64,000 bases of DNA from Rubrivivax sp. A210 (GTDB taxonomy: Bacteria; Pseudomonadota; Gammaproteobacteria; Burkholderiales; Burkholderiaceae_C). Shown piece by piece: positions 18,825-27,631 of this stretch (the stretch's first letter is position 1; each line of letters begins with the position of its first letter). The stretch covers positions 54,229-118,228 of the forward strand of contig NZ_CAJGBN010000006.1 of assembly GCF_904426505.1 (NCBI RefSeq), in the 5' to 3' direction. Below the pieces are notes generated by a model that searched no databases, had not been told where the DNA came from, and worked only from the letters and a program-made list of their open reading frames with translations. A program made the translations under genes and the position numbers.

Positions 18825-20278
18825 GCGTTGCACTCCAGGCAGTGTTCGGGGGCGGGCGCGGGCAGCTGCAAGGCGCGCTGGGCGTCGCGCAGCGCGGTTC
18901 TGAGCCCTTCTTCCACCACCGGGTGGTAGAACGGGCTGTCGAGCATCTGCTGCACCGTGTCGCCGCGCTGTACCGACCACGCCAGCAGGTGCCCCAGGTG
19001 CTCGGCGGCCGGGCCCAGCATCTCGGCACCCAGCAGCCGCCCGCTGCCCCGCTGCGCATACACCTGCAGCGCACCGTGGTTGCGCGCCATGACGCGGCTG
19101 CGGCCCTGGTCGGCGAACGACACCTCGCCTGTCTCGAAAGCCGTGCCCGAGGCCACCAGCTCGGCATGCGTGGCACCCACCAGCGCCATCTGCGGCTCGC
19201 TGAAGACCACGGCCAGCGGCGCGCGGCGCGGCCGCAGGCGCACCGCGGGCCAGCGGCCGGCGTTGTCGCCGGCGATGCGCCCCTCGTCGGCCGCCTCGTG
19301 CAGCAGCGCGCGGTCGTCGGCGGCATCGCCCGCCATGAAGACGGCGCTGTCGCCGACCTGGCCGGTGCGGCGGTCGAACACCGGCACGCCCTGCGGGTCG
19401 AGCGGCAGCGCCGTGTGTTCGAGGCCCAGGCGGTCGACGTTGGGGCGGCGGCCGGTGGCCGCCAGCAGGAAGTCGAAGCGCTCCTCCTGCACCGTGCCAT
19501 CGGCCAGCTCGGTGCGCAGCACCACGGCATCGCCCTCGCGCCGGGGCTTCAGGTCTCGCACGTTCAAGGTCAGCGGCAACTCGGCCGCGAACACCTCGCG
19601 GGCCAGCGCCTGCAGCGCCGGATGGGTCAGCGGGCCGATGCGACTGCCGCGGCCGAAGAGCCGCACCCTCACGCCCAGGCGGTGCAGCGCCTGCGCCAGC
19701 TCGAGCCCGACCACGCCGGTGCCCACCACCGCCACCGAGCCCGGAAGATCGGTCCAGTCGAACACATCGTCGTTGACGATCAGGCGCTCGCCGAGTGCAG
19801 CCCGCCAGGCCGGCGGCACCGCAGGGCGCGAACCGGTGGCGATGACGATGCGCTCGGCCTGCAGGCGCCGCGGGCCGGCGAGGCCGTCGACCACGAGCGT
19901 GTGGGTATCGACGAAGCGGGCGTGTCCCAACCAACGGTCAGCGACAGGCCACTGCTCGACCGTGTCGACGACGAAGCCGACGAAGCGGTCGCGCTCGCTG
20001 CGCACGCGCGCCATCACGGCGCGGCCGTCGATGTCGATGGGCGGCACGTTGACGCCGAACCGGTGCGCCTGCCGCGCCGAGTGCGCTGCCTCCGCCGCCG
20101 CGATCAGCAGCTTGCTGGGCATGCAGCCCACGCGCGCACAGGTGGTGCCGTAGACGTGGCTCTCGATGAGGACCACGCGCTCGGTGTGGCGCAGTGCCGC
20201 GCGGTACGCGGCCATGCCCGCGCTGCCGGCGCCGATGATGGCGACGTCGGTGCTGGCCGTGGGTGCGGGGTGCGTCAT
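18821..20278 (-). CDS. FAD-dependent pyridine nucleotide-disulfide oxidoreductase (dihydrolipoyl dehydrogenase-like)
   Basis: 485 aa from ATG 20278 (a longer frame upstream is antisense to the neighbouring gene). The FAD-binding GxGxxG is IIGAGSAGMAAYRA, followed by the redox-active pair in TTCARVGCMPSKLL. The NAD(P) fold is VAVVGTGVVGLELAQAL, the second FAD motif is VFMAGDAADD, and a dimerisation domain carries PFYHPVVEEG where the active-site His is expected. This subgroup is annotated as dihydrolipoyl dehydrogenase-like but is not linked to a 2-oxoacid complex here. It is the middle gene of DUF1348 - reductase - GST on the minus strand (8 bp after DUF1348, 4-nt overlap with GST). Confidence 0.9.
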   Translation of the reverse strand: MTHPAPTASTDVAIIGAGSAGMAAYRAALRHTERVVLIESHVYGTTCARVGCMPSKLLIAAAEAAHSARQAHRFGVNVPPIDIDGRAVMARVRSERDRFVGFVVDTVEQWPVADRWLGHARFVDTHTLVVDGLAGPRRLQAERIVIATGSRPAVPPAWRAALGERLIVNDDVFDWTDLPGSVAVVGTGVVGLELAQALHRLGVRVRLFGRGSRIGPLTHPALQALAREVFAAELPLTLNVRDLKPRREGDAVVLRTELADGTVQEERFDFLLAATGRRPNVDRLGLEHTALPLDPQGVPVFDRRTGQVGDSAVFMAGDAADDRALLHEAADEGRIAGDNAGRWPAVRLRPRRAPLAVVFSEPQMALVGATHAELVASGTAFETGEVSFADQGRSRVMARNHGALQVYAQRGSGRLLGAEMLGPAAEHLGHLLAWSVQRGDTVQQMLDSPFYHPVVEEGLRTALRDAQRALQLPAPAPEHCLECNA

Positions 20279-20286
20279 CGGTGGCC

Positions 20287-20766
20287 TCACAGTCCCAGCG
20301 CGCTCAGGCCGGGGTGGTCGTCGGGGCGGCGCCCCAGCGGCCAGTGCATCAGCCGCTCGGCGGCGGGAATCGGCTTGTCGTTGATGCTGGCGAAGCGCAG
20401 TTGCATCAGGCCGTGCTCGTCGAAGGCCCAGTTCTCGTTGCCGTAGGAGCGAAACCACTGGCCGGCGTCGTCGTGCCACTCGTAGGCGAAGCGCACGGCG
20501 ATGCGGTCGCCGTCATGCGCCCACAGCTCCTTGATCAGGCGGTAGTCGATCTCGCGCGCCCACTTGCGCTGCAGGAAGGCCTGGATCGCTTCACGCCCCA
20601 CCGGGAACTCGGCGCGGTTGCGCCACACGCTGTCGTGGGTGTAGGCCAGGGCCACACGCAGTGGGTCGCGGGAGTTCCAGGCGTCTTCGGCCAGGCGCAC
20701 CTTCTGCGTCGCCGTTTCACGGGTGAAGGGGGGCAGGGGCGCGCGGGTTTCGTGGGAGTGGTTCAT
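20287..20766 (-). CDS. DUF1348 family protein (NTF2/SnoaL-like fold)
   Basis: 159 aa. The family text is clear: [40 protein letters not shown], and the aromatic-rich core [21 protein letters not shown] with ASINDKPI near the end. The NTF2-like cone usually binds a small hydrophobic ligand, but no reaction is established for this family. It is the first gene of the DUF1348-reductase-GST operon and divergent from a LysR regulator, so it is probably induced by whatever that regulator senses. Confidence 0.9.
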   Translation of the reverse strand: MNHSHETRAPLPPFTRETATQKVRLAEDAWNSRDPLRVALAYTHDSVWRNRAEFPVGREAIQAFLQRKWAREIDYRLIKELWAHDGDRIAVRFAYEWHDDAGQWFRSYGNENWAFDEHGLMQLRFASINDKPIPAAERLMHWPLGRRPDDHPGLSALGL

Positions 20767-20951
20767 CGGGTTCCAGAGGGTCGGGTGCGGTGACGGGCGC
20801 GAACAGCAGGATCAGGGGGCCACTGTGGCGCGCCCCCCGCCCGCTGTGAATCACCGGGGCTGCGAAGACAGTCTTGTGGGTCGCGCAACAGTCCGCACAC
20901 CGGTCGCCCCACCAGAATGGCGGCTTCGACAGCCAACCGCAGGGGCGCCGG
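20767..20951. promoter_or_regulatory. Divergent LysR control region
   Basis: 185 bp between the DUF1348 operon and the plus-strand LysR gene, the usual arrangement for a LysR regulator and its target. The T-N11-A half-sites expected for LysR proteins could not be assigned confidently. Confidence 0.45.
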
Positions 20952-21851
20952 ATGGACAGGCTGCAGGCGATGACGACCTTCGTGGCGGTGGTGGAGACCG
21001 GCGGATTCGCCAGCGCGGCGCGCAAGCTGGACCTGTCGCCGCCAGTGGTGACCCGCGCGGTGGCCGAGCTCGAAAGTCACCTCGGCCTGCGGCTGCTGAC
21101 ACGCACCACCCGCATCGTGCGCGTCACCGAGGCCGGTGCGCGCTACGCCGACGACTGCCGGCGCATCCTGGCCGAGGTCGACGAAGCCGAGCAGGCTGCC
21201 CAGGGCGAGCACCAGGCGCCCAAGGGCACGTTGACGATCACCGCGCCGGTGATGTTCGGCCAGCTCTACGTGACACCCTTGCTCGCGCGCTACCTGCTGC
21301 AATGGCCGCAGGTCGACGCCGACTGCCTGTTCCTGGACCGGGTGGTGAACCTGCTGGAAGAAGGCGTGGACGTGGCGGTGCGCATCGGCGAGCTGCCCGA
21401 TTCGTCGCTGCATGCGGCGCGCGTGGGCCGCGTGCGCCGCGTGCTCGTGGCGTCGCCCGAATACGCAAAGGCCCGCGGCCTGCCGGCCCATCCGCGCGGC
21501 CTGAGCGACCACGCCCTGATTTCGGCCGCCGGCCTGACCGCCCAACCGGAATGGCACTTCGGGGCCGGCGAGCATGCCTTCTCGCAACGCGTGCAACCGC
21601 GCATGCGCAGCACCTCCAACGAGGCGGCCATCGCGGCTGCCATCGCCGGTCTGGGCATCGCGCGTGTGCTCAGCTACCAGGTCGCGGCGCAGCTGCAATC
21701 CGGCGCGCTGGTGCCCGTGCTGGCCGCCCACGAGACCGCCGACCTTCCGATCCACGTGGTGCACCACGGGGGGCGCCGGGCCACGCAGCGGGTGCGGGGC
21801 TTCATCGACCTGGTGGTGGAAGGCCTGCGTGCCGATCCATCGCTGACCTGA
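20952..21851 (+). CDS. LysR-family transcriptional regulator
   Basis: 299 aa from ATG 20952. The winged HTH (MDRLQAMTTFVAVVETGGFA, then AARKLDLSPPVVTRAVAELE) is followed by the effector domain with GTLTITAPVMFGQLYVTPLL and the RVVNLLEEGVDVAVRIGELP segment typical of the AaeR/DsdC-like LysR subgroup that often controls divergent oxidoreductase or GST operons. It is divergent from the DUF1348-reductase-GST operon. A second LysR with similar helix text (AARKLKVSPPVVTRAINELE) is encoded at 25446-26348, suggesting duplication of a regulator-plus-target unit. Confidence 0.93.
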   Translation: MDRLQAMTTFVAVVETGGFASAARKLDLSPPVVTRAVAELESHLGLRLLTRTTRIVRVTEAGARYADDCRRILAEVDEAEQAAQGEHQAPKGTLTITAPVMFGQLYVTPLLARYLLQWPQVDADCLFLDRVVNLLEEGVDVAVRIGELPDSSLHAARVGRVRRVLVASPEYAKARGLPAHPRGLSDHALISAAGLTAQPEWHFGAGEHAFSQRVQPRMRSTSNEAAIAAAIAGLGIARVLSYQVAAQLQSGALVPVLAAHETADLPIHVVHHGGRRATQRVRGFIDLVVEGLRADPSLT

Positions 21852-21899
21852 GCCCGCGACGGCATCGGCGGCGCCGTTGAGCGTTCCGATCGGGTTGAG

Positions 21900-23945
21900 C
21901 TAGAGCTCCAGTTCGATGCGTTCAGCGCCACCGGCCGCCGGCCGCGCGCAGCACAGCAGCACCTCGCCTTCGCCGGGCTTCCAGGCCGTCGGCCCGGCAT
22001 AGGTCACGCGGCCGGCGCGCAGCGGCGTCAGGCACGAACCGCAGTGCCCGGCACGGCAGGCGTAGGGCGGCGACAGGCCCTTGCCTTCGGCGAACTCGAG
22101 CAAGCTGCCGTGCGAAGGTGTCCAGACCGCGGTGTCCCCGCTGCGCAGGAAGCTCACCGTGGCTTCGGTGGCCGCGGGCAGCGGCGGTGGTGCAGGCGCG
22201 GCGGTCGCGCCGTCCGGGCGCCGCTTCAGCGAGGCCGGCCCGAAGGCCTCGGCCTGGATGCGCTGGTCGCGCACGCCGAGTTCGCGCAGGCCGTCGTACA
22301 AGGCCTGCATGAAGCCGGGCGGGCCGCAGAGGAAGAACTCGTGGTCGTCGAACGGCAGGACTGACTTGAGCGTGTCGATGCTGAGCGGGCCGGGCCGGGT
22401 GCCGGGCGCGCCGTCGTCCTGCACGATGTGCAGCTTCAGCGCGCCGCCGGCCCGGGCGGCCAGCGCCTGGAGTTCGGATGCAAAGGCACGCACCTGGCCG
22501 TCGCGCGCCACCTGGATCAGGTGCGTGGGGCGCGTGCGCCGCAGACGAAAGCCTTCCGCCACCAGGTGCCGCGCGAACGAAACCATCGGCGTGATGCCGA
22601 CGCCGGCGCCGATCAGCACCGCGCTGCGGCGCAGCGTGGCGTCGAGGGTGAAGTGGCCGCGCGGCCCGAGCGCCTCGAGGGTGTCGCCGACCTTCACCTG
22701 CTCGTGCAGGAAGGTCGACGCCGCGCCTTCGCGCTTGACGCTGATGCGCAGGCCCGTCTCGCCCGGCGCGCTGGACAACGTGTAGGTGCGCTGCAGCGGC
22801 GCGGCACCAGCGCCCGGGTGCAGGCGGATCGGCAGGTACTGGCCCGCTTCGAAGGCGGGTTGCGCGTGGCCGTCGGCCGGCTCGAGGTGGAAGGAACGGA
22901 TGACGCTGCTTTCGTCGACCACGCGCGCCACGCGGTAGGGCCGCCAGGTCTGGGCCAGGCGCTGCACCTCGAGCCGCCGCGCCGCTTCTTCCCAGCTGCC
23001 GGTGATCAGCGAGTTGGGTGACCAGTCGCGGAAGCGCCAGCGCAGCGGCAGCGCCGCGCTCAAGCGCCAGCCGGCTTCGATGTGGAAGCGCCAGGCGCGC
23101 TCGGCGCCTTCGAAGGCCTCGAGTTCCGGGCCGTCCCACACCACTTCGGCGCGGCCGGTCAGCGTGAGCAGGTCACCGGTGCTGAAGTCGATGAAGATCA
23201 CGCCGGCCCGCGGGTCGAGCTGCAGGTTGCCGAGCGTCATGAACAGGAAGTTGCCGGTGAAGTCGGGAATCAGCAGCGTGCGCCCGTCTTCCACGCGCAC
23301 AAAGCCGCTGCGGCCGCCGCGGTGCGACACGTCGGCGCTGCCCGGGTGTTCTCCTTCGGCCGGTGCGCGCGTGGCGACGAACAGCGTGTCCGCCGTGCGC
23401 ACCAGCGCCAAGGCCGCGTCGTCCAGGTGGTCCAGCGCGACCGTGTCGCGCGGCGTGTTGTCGCCCGCTTCGCGCGCCCACTCGGTCTCGCGGCCCTGGA
23501 TGTACTGCGGGCAGTTGCCGACGGTCTGCTCCACCGCCACGCTCAAGTGACCATCGGCCACGGACTCGACGTGCCCGTTCATGCGGTTGCGCCGCCGCGT
23601 GTGCAGCTCGATGCCCAGGAAGCCGAGCGGCGCGCCCGGCACCAGGCCTTGAGCCAGCGGGTCGCCGGGCACCGGCCGCGCCTGAATGTGCAGGTGCGTG
23701 GGATCGGGCGAGCGCATGAAGCCGGGCTCGCCGACCAGCACCGAAGCCCACGGGCGGCCGACCGCGTCGACCGAACCCACCAGCACAAAAGGCAGCTGGG
23801 CGTAGAACTCCCGGTGCTGCTCGGGCAGGTAGGCGCGGATCACGCGCCGCCCCACATCGAGCATGCGCTCCTGAACGCCCAGGCGGGCTTGCACGGCCTT
23901 CTCACCCGAGTGGAACGGGTCGGGGCTGGAGACGGAACGGTTCAT
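21900..23945 (-). CDS. Fusion protein: PNPOx-like domain + FAD/NAD reductase + 2Fe-2S ferredoxin
   Basis: 681 aa from ATG 23945. Residues about 30-290 form a pyridoxamine-5'-phosphate-oxidase-like flavin-binding split barrel (FYAQLPFVLVGSVDAVGRPW, FLFMTLGNLQLDPRAGVIFI). Residues about 330-570 are a ferredoxin-NADP reductase module (RTYTLSSAPGE for FAD; GAGVGITPM for nucleotide; FFLCGPPGFM). Residues about 595-681 are a plant-type ferredoxin with YACRAGHCGSC and LLCCARP giving the four cysteines. The order makes a self-contained NAD(P)H-to-iron-sulfur electron path attached to a flavin-reducing domain. Physiological substrate is unknown. It is the last gene of a PNPOx-GST-fusion operon. Confidence 0.92.
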   Translation of the reverse strand: MNRSVSSPDPFHSGEKAVQARLGVQERMLDVGRRVIRAYLPEQHREFYAQLPFVLVGSVDAVGRPWASVLVGEPGFMRSPDPTHLHIQARPVPGDPLAQGLVPGAPLGFLGIELHTRRRNRMNGHVESVADGHLSVAVEQTVGNCPQYIQGRETEWAREAGDNTPRDTVALDHLDDAALALVRTADTLFVATRAPAEGEHPGSADVSHRGGRSGFVRVEDGRTLLIPDFTGNFLFMTLGNLQLDPRAGVIFIDFSTGDLLTLTGRAEVVWDGPELEAFEGAERAWRFHIEAGWRLSAALPLRWRFRDWSPNSLITGSWEEAARRLEVQRLAQTWRPYRVARVVDESSVIRSFHLEPADGHAQPAFEAGQYLPIRLHPGAGAAPLQRTYTLSSAPGETGLRISVKREGAASTFLHEQVKVGDTLEALGPRGHFTLDATLRRSAVLIGAGVGITPMVSFARHLVAEGFRLRRTRPTHLIQVARDGQVRAFASELQALAARAGGALKLHIVQDDGAPGTRPGPLSIDTLKSVLPFDDHEFFLCGPPGFMQALYDGLRELGVRDQRIQAEAFGPASLKRRPDGATAAPAPPPLPAATEATVSFLRSGDTAVWTPSHGSLLEFAEGKGLSPPYACRAGHCGSCLTPLRAGRVTYAGPTAWKPGEGEVLLCCARPAAGGAERIELEL

Positions 23946-23982
23946 GGGCGCTGCTCGAAGGGGGTGACTGGCGGTCGCCGGC

Positions 23983-24615
23983 TCAGGCCGCGAGGCCGAC
24001 CGCCGTGCGCTTGAACGGCACGAACCCGGGCAAGGCTTCCACACGGGCCAGCCAGGCGCGCACTTGCGGGTAGGCCGCCAGGTCGACGTTGCCTTCGGGC
24101 GCCGCCGAGACGTAGCTGTAGACGGCGATGTCGGCGATGGTGGCGTCCGTGCCGGCCAGGAAGGCCCGCGCGGCCAGCTGCGCTTCCATCACCTTCAGCA
24201 GCTGGTGTGCGCGGCCGATCACGTCTTCCGCGTTGTACTTGGCGCCGAACACCGTGATCAGGCGCGCGGCGGCGGGGCCGAAGGCGACCAGACCGGCGGC
24301 CACCGAGAGCCAGGCCTGCACGGCGGCCTGCTGCCGGGCATCGCGCGGCAGCCAGCGGCGGTCGGCGTCGTAGGTGCTGGCCAGGTAGACGAGGATCGCG
24401 TTCGAGTCGAACAGGATCGTGCCGCCGTCGTCCAGCACCGGCACCTGGCCGAAGGGGTTCATGGCCAGGAACTCGGGCCGCTTGTGCGCGGCCTTCATCA
24501 GGTCGACCTCGATCAGCTCGTAGGGCAGCCCCAGCAGCGACAGCGCCAGGTGTACGCGGTGCGAGTGGCCCGACAACGGGTGCTGGTAGAGCTTGAGGGT
24601 GTGGTTCGGCTTCAT
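23983..24615 (-). CDS. Glutathione S-transferase
   Basis: 210 aa from ATG 24615; a TTG 39 nt further upstream is less likely. The thioredoxin-like domain reads [20 protein letters not shown] with [13 protein letters not shown] and [10 protein letters not shown]. The C-terminal helical domain has [19 protein letters not shown], the conserved Asp of the N-capping box. Ser in HPLSGHS is placed as the probable glutathione-contact residue, as in Beta/Theta-like bacterial enzymes. It lies 37 bp before the PNPOx-FNR-ferredoxin fusion on the same strand and after a small PNPOx gene, consistent with an electrophile or oxidative-stress unit. Confidence 0.92.
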   Translation of the reverse strand: MKPNHTLKLYQHPLSGHSHRVHLALSLLGLPYELIEVDLMKAAHKRPEFLAMNPFGQVPVLDDGGTILFDSNAILVYLASTYDADRRWLPRDARQQAAVQAWLSVAAGLVAFGPAAARLITVFGAKYNAEDVIGRAHQLLKVMEAQLAARAFLAGTDATIADIAVYSYVSAAPEGNVDLAAYPQVRAWLARVEALPGFVPFKRTAVGLAA

Positions 24616-24681
24616 GGCAGGGTCCTGGTTGGATCGGTTGGGGAAAGCAGGCAAAGGGTGCGACCCGGCGGGCCGCGAGCG

Positions 24682-25308
24682 TCAGTCCTGGGGCTGCCGT
24701 TGAAGCGCCTTCAGACGTGATTCGAGGTCGGCGATGCGGGCATCGCGCTCGTCCAGCGCGCGCTGCACGTCTTCGGCGTCCAGCCGCAGGGGGATGTGCT
24801 GCGGGCAGTTCCAGTCGAAGCCTTCGACCGTGACCACCATCGCGCGCTGCGGCCGGGCGCGGTTGCCAGGCGTTGCGAGGCGGGCGGCCAGCGCCGCGTC
24901 GTCGGCCAGCGGCCGCACGGCCATCGTGCCCAGCAGCTTCAAGCGCACGCGGTGCACATAGTCCACCGCGATCAGCGCCACGCGATCGTTACCCGCCAGG
25001 TTGCCGACGCTGATCAGCTGCCGGTTGCCGGCGTAGTCGGCAAAGGCGATGTGCTGGTCGTCCAGCACCTGCACGAACCCCGCCGGACCGCCGCGGTGCT
25101 GCACGTAGGGCCAGCCGGTCTCGGACACGGTGGCCATGTAGAAGCTGCGCAGCTGGGCGAGGAACTCGGTCTCGGCCTGACCCAGCCGGTCGTTGAAGGT
25201 CTGGGCATCGGCCTCGAAGCTGCGCGCGTAGCTGGCACGGCTGCCGTCGCGCTGCTGCTCGGCCTTCACGCGCGGCGTGAAGGCGATCTGGGCGAAGGCG
25301 TGGGGCAT
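24682..25308 (-). CDS. Pyridoxamine 5'-phosphate oxidase-like flavoprotein
   Basis: 208 aa. The split-barrel core is visible (FYMATVSETGWPYVQHRGGP, GFVQVLDDQHIAFADYAGNR, VGNLAGNDRVALIAVDY), which in this family binds FMN or F420. The C-terminal helix is charged (AEDVQRALDERDARIADLES) and could be a short coiled coil. It is the first gene of a three-gene unit with a GST and a fusion protein that itself carries a PNPOx domain, so two related flavin domains are co-expressed. No catalytic assignment is possible. Confidence 0.88.
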   Translation of the reverse strand: MPHAFAQIAFTPRVKAEQQRDGSRASYARSFEADAQTFNDRLGQAETEFLAQLRSFYMATVSETGWPYVQHRGGPAGFVQVLDDQHIAFADYAGNRQLISVGNLAGNDRVALIAVDYVHRVRLKLLGTMAVRPLADDAALAARLATPGNRARPQRAMVVTVEGFDWNCPQHIPLRLDAEDVQRALDERDARIADLESRLKALQRQPQD

Positions 25309-25445
25309 GGCGGCATCTCGAAGTGCGATGCCGAACTGTCGTGCCGCGCGCCGCCCGCGAGAAGCCGCGCCGGCGCTAAGGGACTGTTGTCGATCCTGGA
25401 ACGATCGGCCTGGCCGGCGGCGACCGATGTGCCGCCCGTAGGCCG

Positions 25446-26348
25446 CTAGGCCTGCAGCTCCGGCAACGCGCGCAACCGTTCGATGGCCAGGTCGAGAAAG
25501 GCGCGCACGCGCCGCGAGGCGTAGCGCCCCTCGCGGTGCAGCACATGCACCGGCAAGGCCGGCGGCTCGAAGTCGCTCAGCACCTCCTGAAGCTCGCCGC
25601 GGGCCAACGGTTCGGCCACCTTGTAGAGCATCTGCTGCGTGAGCCCGAAGCCCGTGACCGCCGCCGCCACGGCCGACTCGTTGGTGGTCGTCGCGAGCCG
25701 GGGTTGCATCTTGAGGACACGCGACTTGCCTTCGTGGTTGAAGCGCAATTCGTGTCCTGGCGCGACGGCCCCCGCCGACACGATGTTGTGCGACGCCAGA
25801 TCGGCCAACGAGCGCGGCATGCCGTGCCGCGCCAGGTAGTCCGGGGACGCGCAGGTCACCACCCGCATGCGGCCGACCGAGATGGCCTGCAACGACGAAT
25901 CAGGCAGATCCGCAATGCGCACGGCCACGTCGACGCCCTCTTCGACCATGTTGACCAGGCGGTCCAGGAACCAGCAGGTGGCGCTTACCTTCGGGTGCTG
26001 GTCCAGGTACTCGGTGACGATAGGTGTGATGAACTTGGCCCCGAACCAGCCGGGCGCCGTGATGGCGATCTGGCCTTGCGGCATGCCGTGCTGTCCGCTC
26101 GCGGACTCGTCGGCCTCGGCCAGTTCCGCCAGGATGCGGCGGCAATCGTCGGCATAACGCGCACCGGCCTCGGTGACGCGCACCACGCGCGTGGTGCGCA
26201 TGAGCAAGCGCACGCCCAGTGTCTCTTCCAGCTCGTTGATCGCCCGCGTCACCACGGGCGGCGACACCTTCAGCTTGCGTGCGGCACCGGCGAACCCGTT
26301 GGCATCGACCACGGCGACGAAAACGCTGATCAGGTGATGCTTGTCCAT
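25446..26348 (-). CDS. LysR-family transcriptional regulator
   Basis: 300 aa. The HTH text is MDKHHLISVFVAVVDANGFA followed by AARKLKVSPPVVTRAINELE; the effector domain has QIAITAPGWFGAKFITPIV and RLVNMVEEGVDVAVRIADLP. It is 137 bp upstream of the PNPOx-GST-fusion operon on the same strand and divergent from a metallo-hydrolase gene 250 bp away. Either could be its target. It is paralogous to the regulator at 20952-21851. Confidence 0.93.
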   Translation of the reverse strand: MDKHHLISVFVAVVDANGFAGAARKLKVSPPVVTRAINELEETLGVRLLMRTTRVVRVTEAGARYADDCRRILAELAEADESASGQHGMPQGQIAITAPGWFGAKFITPIVTEYLDQHPKVSATCWFLDRLVNMVEEGVDVAVRIADLPDSSLQAISVGRMRVVTCASPDYLARHGMPRSLADLASHNIVSAGAVAPGHELRFNHEGKSRVLKMQPRLATTTNESAVAAAVTGFGLTQQMLYKVAEPLARGELQEVLSDFEPPALPVHVLHREGRYASRRVRAFLDLAIERLRALPELQA

Positions 26349-26598
26349 GCCGCTCTTCTTGCCTGTGAGGTCGGCGGAGTTTGCATCAACGGCGGGTCCG
26401 CCTCGGCCGGGGCGCGGTCGGTCGCCCGCGTTGCTCCCGTCCGGAGCGAACGGGCCTCACGTTGCAGCCCGATTGCTCCTGCATGCGGAACAGTTAATTG
26501 CGCCCGGGGTCGATTCCCCGCGCCGGGCCCCGCGAACAGACTGCGGCACCGCACCGTGTTGCGGCCCTCGACATCCAACCCCTTGCTCGGAGAGACCC
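26349..26598. promoter_or_regulatory. Divergent intergenic region, LysR / metallo-hydrolase
   Basis: 250 bp expected to contain both promoters and a LysR operator. AGAGA occurs about 6 nt before the metallo-hydrolase ATG. No individual operator could be assigned. Confidence 0.4.
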
Positions 26599-27600
26599 AT
26601 GACCCAACCCTCTGCTCCTGACGGTTCAACCTCGGAGCAAGCCGGCTCCGACCCATCCGACCGCCGCGGCTTCGTCACCGCCGTCGTCGGCGCCGCCGCC
26701 GGTATGGCGGCCCTGGCCCACACGTCGGCCGACGCCCACGCGGGCTCGGGCCAGGGTGACGCGCTCGCGGCGCTCGACAAGCAGGCCGCCAAGCCCACGA
26801 GCCTGGCGTCGCCCGTGCGCGTGACCTATCTCGGTGGGCCCACCTACCTTCTCGAGATCGGCCGCTTCCGGATCATCAGCGACCCCGGGTTCGACCCCCA
26901 GGGCACGGAACGCAACGAGGGCCCGGGCCACCTGCTGACCAAGGTTATGGCGCCGCCCATTCCGGCCGACGCCATCGGCCGCATCGACATCGCGCTGGTC
27001 AGCCACGCCCAGCATCTGGACAACCTGGACAACGAAGGCCGCCGCCTGCTCCGCAAGGTGGGGGTCACGCTCACCACGCCGGCCAGCGCGGCCATGAACC
27101 TGCCCGGCAAGAACGTCAAAGGCCTGGCGCCGTGGGAGACCACGGTGGTCAGCAACGCCCATGGCGAGCAGTTGAAGATAACGGCCATGCCGGCGGTCCA
27201 CACCAGCAACCCGGCCCTGCGCGAGATCGTCGGCGAGGTGACGGGCTTCATGCTCGAATGGGCAGGCCAGACGACCGGCGCCTTCTACATCTCCGGCGAC
27301 ACGGTGTGGATCGACGAGATCAACGAGATCGCACGGCGCTACAAGGTCAACGCGGGCATCCTGCATCTCGGCTCGGCCAACGTGCCCGCCGTGGGTGACA
27401 ACTTCCTGACCATGAACGCCGTCGACGGTGTGCGCGCGACCAAAACGCTGGGGCTCAAGAACGTCTATCCGGCGCACTTCGAAGGCTGGCGGCACTTCAG
27501 GGAAGGCGCGTGGTTCATCGAGCGCGAGTTCAAGAGTGCCGGCCTGACCGAAGAGCTGCACATGCTGCGGCCCGGCGAGGCCACCAACGTGACCTTGTAG
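26599..27600 (+). CDS. Tat-exported MBL-fold metallo-hydrolase with altered metal motif
   Basis: 333 aa from ATG 26599. The N-terminus SDRRGFVTAVVGAAAGMAAL has a twin-arginine pair followed by a hydrophobic segment ending near ADAHA, a Tat-type signal. The MBL fold is of the UlaG/L-ascorbate-lactonase type (VTYLGGPTYLLEIGRFRIIS, DPGFDP, AFYISGDTVW, VYPAHFEGWRHF). The usual HxHxDH ligand loop instead reads SHAQHLDNLD, with an inserted residue and Asn in place of the last His, so metal binding at that site is questionable. It is 31 bp upstream of a methyltransferase. The enzyme may be an inactive or re-purposed MBL fold; substrate unknown. Confidence 0.88.
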   Translation: MTQPSAPDGSTSEQAGSDPSDRRGFVTAVVGAAAGMAALAHTSADAHAGSGQGDALAALDKQAAKPTSLASPVRVTYLGGPTYLLEIGRFRIISDPGFDPQGTERNEGPGHLLTKVMAPPIPADAIGRIDIALVSHAQHLDNLDNEGRRLLRKVGVTLTTPASAAMNLPGKNVKGLAPWETTVVSNAHGEQLKITAMPAVHTSNPALREIVGEVTGFMLEWAGQTTGAFYISGDTVWIDEINEIARRYKVNAGILHLGSANVPAVGDNFLTMNAVDGVRATKTLGLKNVYPAHFEGWRHFREGAWFIEREFKSAGLTEELHMLRPGEATNVTL

Positions 27601-27631
27601 TCCCAGGCCGGCACCCAGCGGAGTCCTGAAG

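Noticed and set aside
18842..20446. A 534-codon plus frame over the flavin reductase
   Set aside because: Antisense shadow; the minus strand has all reductase motifs.
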